Positions 60,487-64,000 of a stretch of DNA of 64,000 nt are shown piece by piece; position 1 is the first letter of the stretch; each line of letters begins with the position of its first letter. The notes under the pieces were generated by a model that did no database searches, was not told where the DNA came from, and was given only the letters and a program-made list of their open reading frames with translations. Source of the stretch: Archegozetes longisetosus (taxonomy: Eukaryota; Arthropoda; Arachnida; Sarcoptiformes; Trhypochthoniidae). The position numbers and the translations under genes were made by a program. Where the stretch lies: contig JAEMBT020000001.1 in the NCBI GenBank assembly GCA_018873245.2, positions 5,692,220 through 5,756,219 of the forward strand. The letters run 5' to 3'.

Positions 60487-61306
60487 AGCGTCAAAGTTAA
60501 CGCCGCAAAAATAACGCCATCAAAAATAACGTCGCAATAATAACGCTAACAAAAATAACGCCAAATCAAAATAACGCCAATATGAAATAACACTAACGAA
60601 AATTACACAACAGTAATAATTTTTATAGATTTTTAAAGCGTTTTTAATAACATGTATTGCTTACAATATTGGTATTAATTTGTATTACCCAAATAATTTC
60701 ACATATCTTTAACCTATAAATTTAAATTGTAATCCTTAAGACAAAAAACCCATGGCATATTTTAAGAATTAATTTTTTCGATCTAAACCCGATTCAACAC
60801 TTGTGAGGAATAAAATAAGATATTTTCGAGAAAGAAGAGCCGAAAAAATTTTAACTGTGGGTCGCCAAAATAAACCAAATATGAGACAATTTATAATTAG
60901 AGGTATAGGAGTCATTTAACAAAAGTACGAAAGAACGAAAGAACGAAAGAACGAATTGAAAAGCGTATAGCGCAGAGGGAAATCGAACTCGATTGTTATT
61001 TCTTTATAGTTGTAATAATTAGAATCAAATGCTTTCTTGTGATAAATTTGAGGTCAAAATATTGTAATTTTCATTAAAAACTTTACGCTTACTTTTTCTA
61101 GATTTTTGTCGCGAAGTATATTTACAATTTTCATTATTCTTACATGTTTATGTTAAACATTAATGTGTGCGATATTTTTATAACTTTCAATAAATTAGGA
61201 GTTCATATTCATGTATAAATTATATCTAAATACTATTTTCTTGTGCTATTTTTGCTAGCATCATTTTGTATTGGCGTTATTTTTGCCGCGTTATTTTGAC
61301 GCGATA
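60487..61306. mobile_element. foldback element with AAAAATAACGCC-type repeats
   Basis: The left arm 60487-60606 is a run of degenerate 12-15 bp units (GCAAAAATAACGCCATC, AAAAATAACGTCGCAAT). The right arm, about 61269-61306, carries complements (GGCGTTATTTTTGCCGCGTT). The body has no gene. An 8-bp microsatellite (GAACGAAA units) lies at 60926-60954. Third element of the same architecture in the window. Confidence 0.75.
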
Positions 61307-62138
61307 CGTATTTTATGGCTCAATATTATACTTAGAACTAACGCAAAGTAAGTTATTATTTCACTGTTTCATTTTGCAGAATATCTAAAATATCGATTTT
61401 AAAATACATCGAGACTTCTTCATCAAAGTTCGTAAAACTTAACAGCAATCCTTGTAAACAAGTGCCCAGTTGACTGAATCTTCTAAAACTGAACAAAAGT
61501 TCAAAAACTGGACGGTTGGCAACACTGTGCCCAAATCTAGTCAGAATTTATTTTAATATCCATTAATTTTTTAATATTAATGCAGATTCGTATATAAATT
61601 CTGTAAATTTAATTTATTTAAAATTTATTTAAAATTTTCTTGGAGTATGCATAAAAAACGCATTAATTAAATTAGACTTATATATAAAATGAATAGAATA
61701 AATATTTCGTGCAAACCTTGATTAATCATCTCTTGGCTCTCAGATATCAAAACAGATCGAAAGCATGCAAGACTTTGAATAATAAAACACGATGATTTTA
61801 AAAAAGGAAAGACATCATTTTAAATTATTACTATTATATTTTTAAATTTAGCCAACTTTTAAAATGAAAAATATGGGAATAACTAAATGCTATTTTATAA
61901 AAATAGTACCAAAGTTAACTAATAAAAGCTTTAATAAGGAATAAATTATGGAATATTATGAAATATTTTTGAAATATATCTTAATCACAATTGTTATTTA
62001 GATGAATGCGTTTTTCAATGTCACTAGGAGAAAGTTTTACTACTTTTGGCATCGTTATTCATGAATTTTTACTGCAAATGTAGTAATGACAAACAGTTCA
62101 TAAAAGTTTAGATAAATATATTCTATAATTGCATGACA
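61307..62138. other. AT-rich intergenic DNA
   Basis: Nothing supported. Confidence 0.4.
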
Positions 62139-62810
62139 ATGCGAAGTAGTCTTAATCTTGAAGCTATAGATCTCTTGTCATAAGTTGATACTATCAACTC
62201 TGATAGAGCTCATTTATGCAGAATTGGTTTGTCCCTTCGTCTACTTGGCCCTAAACGAAGAAATAGATTTTGTGATCTATTCTTTTGTTTTGCGGTGATG
62301 TTTATACCTTTGATTAGACGCATAACAGCATTATTCATACTTGAAGATAATGAACTAAACTTAAAAGTAATCATCGATTATAGAATTTATCTCAATGATA
62401 GAACTCATGCAAATTTAGTGAATAAACAATGCATACCTTTAGCATATGTATCACAAATAATACGTCCTGACACATTAAAATCATATAAAGCTCTCATATC
62501 TTAAGCTATTTGAGATGATATCTATTTATAGTTTGGTATGGCCTAAAGGTATTAGAATCATAAACAAAGGTGTCTACAAGCTAGTCGGAAGATCATAGTC
62601 TTAATTCCAAACGTGCGGCTCTTAATCTAAAACTATATTTTTCAGTGTATTTCCTTCATTATTGATTCTACGAATATCAATCGGTATCCTATAGGCTTAG
62701 TATGCACTTATTTTTCAGGCGCATTCTATTATTTACTTTTACCTGTTATGTTTTCACTTAAAAGGAAAACTAAAGCTTTATAACACTTAAAACATAATAA
62801 TTTCTACATC

Positions 62811-62855
<45 letters not shown>

Positions 62856-63170
62856 ACCAACAGACAGAGAGCCAATGACAGGAAATTACTATTAATAGGT
62901 TAGTCACTAAAAATACATACACTGAAGTCAATGACTATAAATTATTTTATAGCCAAAGTACGAATATTTATTAGTAAATCAGGCTTTATTAATGAGTTTA
63001 ATGAATGTCACTCCTTATTTTATTTATATAACAAGTTTTTTGTGAAAATGCTTCTATTTCTTTACAAATACTTTTTTCTGCTATCTGCTTCTACCGTATA
63101 TTCTGCGATTTTTGTGAATGACTTTCATCAATATCGTAAGTTGCGCATTAAGCCGTTCGCATCTTAACAA
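62139..63170 (+). pseudogene. gustatory-receptor-like copy C, fragmentary
   Basis: Pieces run MRSSLNLEAIDLLS then a stop, then DRAHLCRIGLSLRLLGPKRR (comparable to FYRIGLSLYR of receptor A), a hydrophobic DLFFCFAVMFIPLIRRITAL segment and a stop at 62504. A later part, 62931-63167, has YNKFFVKMLLFLYKYFFLLS and VNDFHQYRKLRIKPF, matching in inverted orientation the fragment at 34790-35010. A GA microsatellite (62813-62852) lies between. Broken in several places. Confidence 0.6.
62813..62852. repeat. (GA)n microsatellite
   Basis: About 20 uninterrupted GA units, within the broken receptor C. Confidence 0.95.
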
Positions 63171-63881
63171 GGAAATTGAATTCGACGACTTAGTACACAA
63201 CTAGTTGTAAATATGACATAAATACTTTAATAACTAAACATAAACCAGAACATTCTCAATGTTAAATACATTGATAATTACAATGATACACTATTACAAT
63301 ATTCTATATATTCCTAATAATGAAATTATACAGAGATATTACGACTACTACTTGACAGCGAACTTCATAACTTGTTGATTAAGAATTGAATCCGTTTAAC
63401 TCTTAAATATTAGTGAAGCTAAAAACAAACCAAATTTAAAATTATTAAATGCCAAGTACGTAATTCACTATACAATTAATCTGTTTTGAGATTTGTTATA
63501 TTATATTTAACATAATAGCAGTTACATTGAACTGAAGCATTTGCCAGAATGCTCACTCTAAAGGACTTATATAAAGTAAGGATTTATAGTATGCGAATTA
63601 CTTGAAAAGTCATGTTGAAACAGATTGATTGCTTAATGAATAAAACACTTTGCACTTATTAATTTAAATTTGGTTTGTCTTAAGCTTCAATAACATTTAA
63701 AAGTTAAACGAATTTAATTCTTAGTTAACAAGTTGCGAAGTTTGCTGTTTAGAGTGAATACGACATAAAACTTTTACTACAAGGCACGAACTATAAAGAA
63801 TTTACTATTTAAAGCATTAATATGTACTATTATAACATTATTTAAATTAGTGTTCGATAGAATTCTAAAATAAAACATAGA
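63171..63881. other. 3' flank of receptor C
   Basis: 63171 to about 63330 is the inverted counterpart of about 34600-34790. The rest is AT-rich without supported features. Confidence 0.5.
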
Positions 63882-64000
63882 TAGGGTGACCACTCGTCCC
63901 GTTTTCGACTGGATAGTCCCTTCTATTTAGAGATAAAAGACAGAAATCCCGTCAGACCAAAAACTCTCGACGGGACAATTAGTTGTCCCGTTTTACAATT
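63882..64000. mobile_element. hAT-like MITE, left end only (cut by window end)
   Basis: It starts TAGGGTGACCACTCGTCCCG and contains AGAGATAAAAGACAGAAATC and GACAATTAGTTGTCCCG, as in the FAR1-intron copy at 41787-42306. The right end is outside the window. Confidence 0.85.

Noticed and set aside
60955-61000. Minus-strand GAGTTCGATTTCCCTC resembling a tRNA T-arm / B box
   Set aside because: No paired T-stem, acceptor or anticodon arm could be built; at best a SINE scrap.
1-64000. CRISPR arrays, operons, phage or plasmid genes
   Set aside because: No regularly spaced repeats and no prokaryotic gene layout; the spliced genes show a eukaryotic genome.

Overview
This is an AT-rich nuclear window from an animal, almost certainly an arthropod. 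Genes have several exons with short GT-AG introns (about 50-90 nt where I could place both ends). Gene types are a leucine-rich-repeat exon of the kind common in chelicerates, an adhesion-type GPCR, gustatory-receptor-like 7TM proteins and fatty acyl-CoA reductases (FARs). An acariform mite fits best, but species is inference. I saw no bacterial operons, rRNA, convincing tRNA or CRISPR.

Layout. 1-9050 is almost entirely mobile DNA: a mariner relic (1-540), a foldback element with TTAGG-like repeats (762-1535), a giant nested palindrome (about 1780-7775) interrupted by a dead mariner-type element (5783-7119), and further inverted repeats. 9254-15164 holds an LRR exon and the exons of an adhesion GPCR that may be one gene. 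15165-25842 is gene-poor, with small TIR elements and a decayed 3-kb transposon (21442-24506). 25851-30226 is a hAT transposon with a perfect 8-bp target duplication, an open two-exon transposase and a second, convergent gene for a DEDDh exonuclease.

30246-58760 is a segmentally duplicated pair. Each unit carries a gustatory-receptor-like gene followed by a FAR gene. Unit A (30246-43400) has a near-intact receptor and an intact 549-codon FAR. Unit B (50866-58760) has broken copies of both. The units were later hit by different transposons, so each preserves empty insertion sites for the other. 43300-50600 between them is mostly transposon remains. 58794-64000 has two palindromic elements, a broken third receptor and the start of a hAT-like MITE also found in the FAR intron.

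How it fits together. The likely working host genes are FAR1, possibly the LRR/GPCR locus and possibly receptor A; the last two carry small frameshifts that could be real or assembly errors. The hAT pair (transposase plus exonuclease) looks like a self-contained mobile module and is the most interesting object here. The density of long inverted repeats is striking and would give many hairpin RNAs if transcribed.
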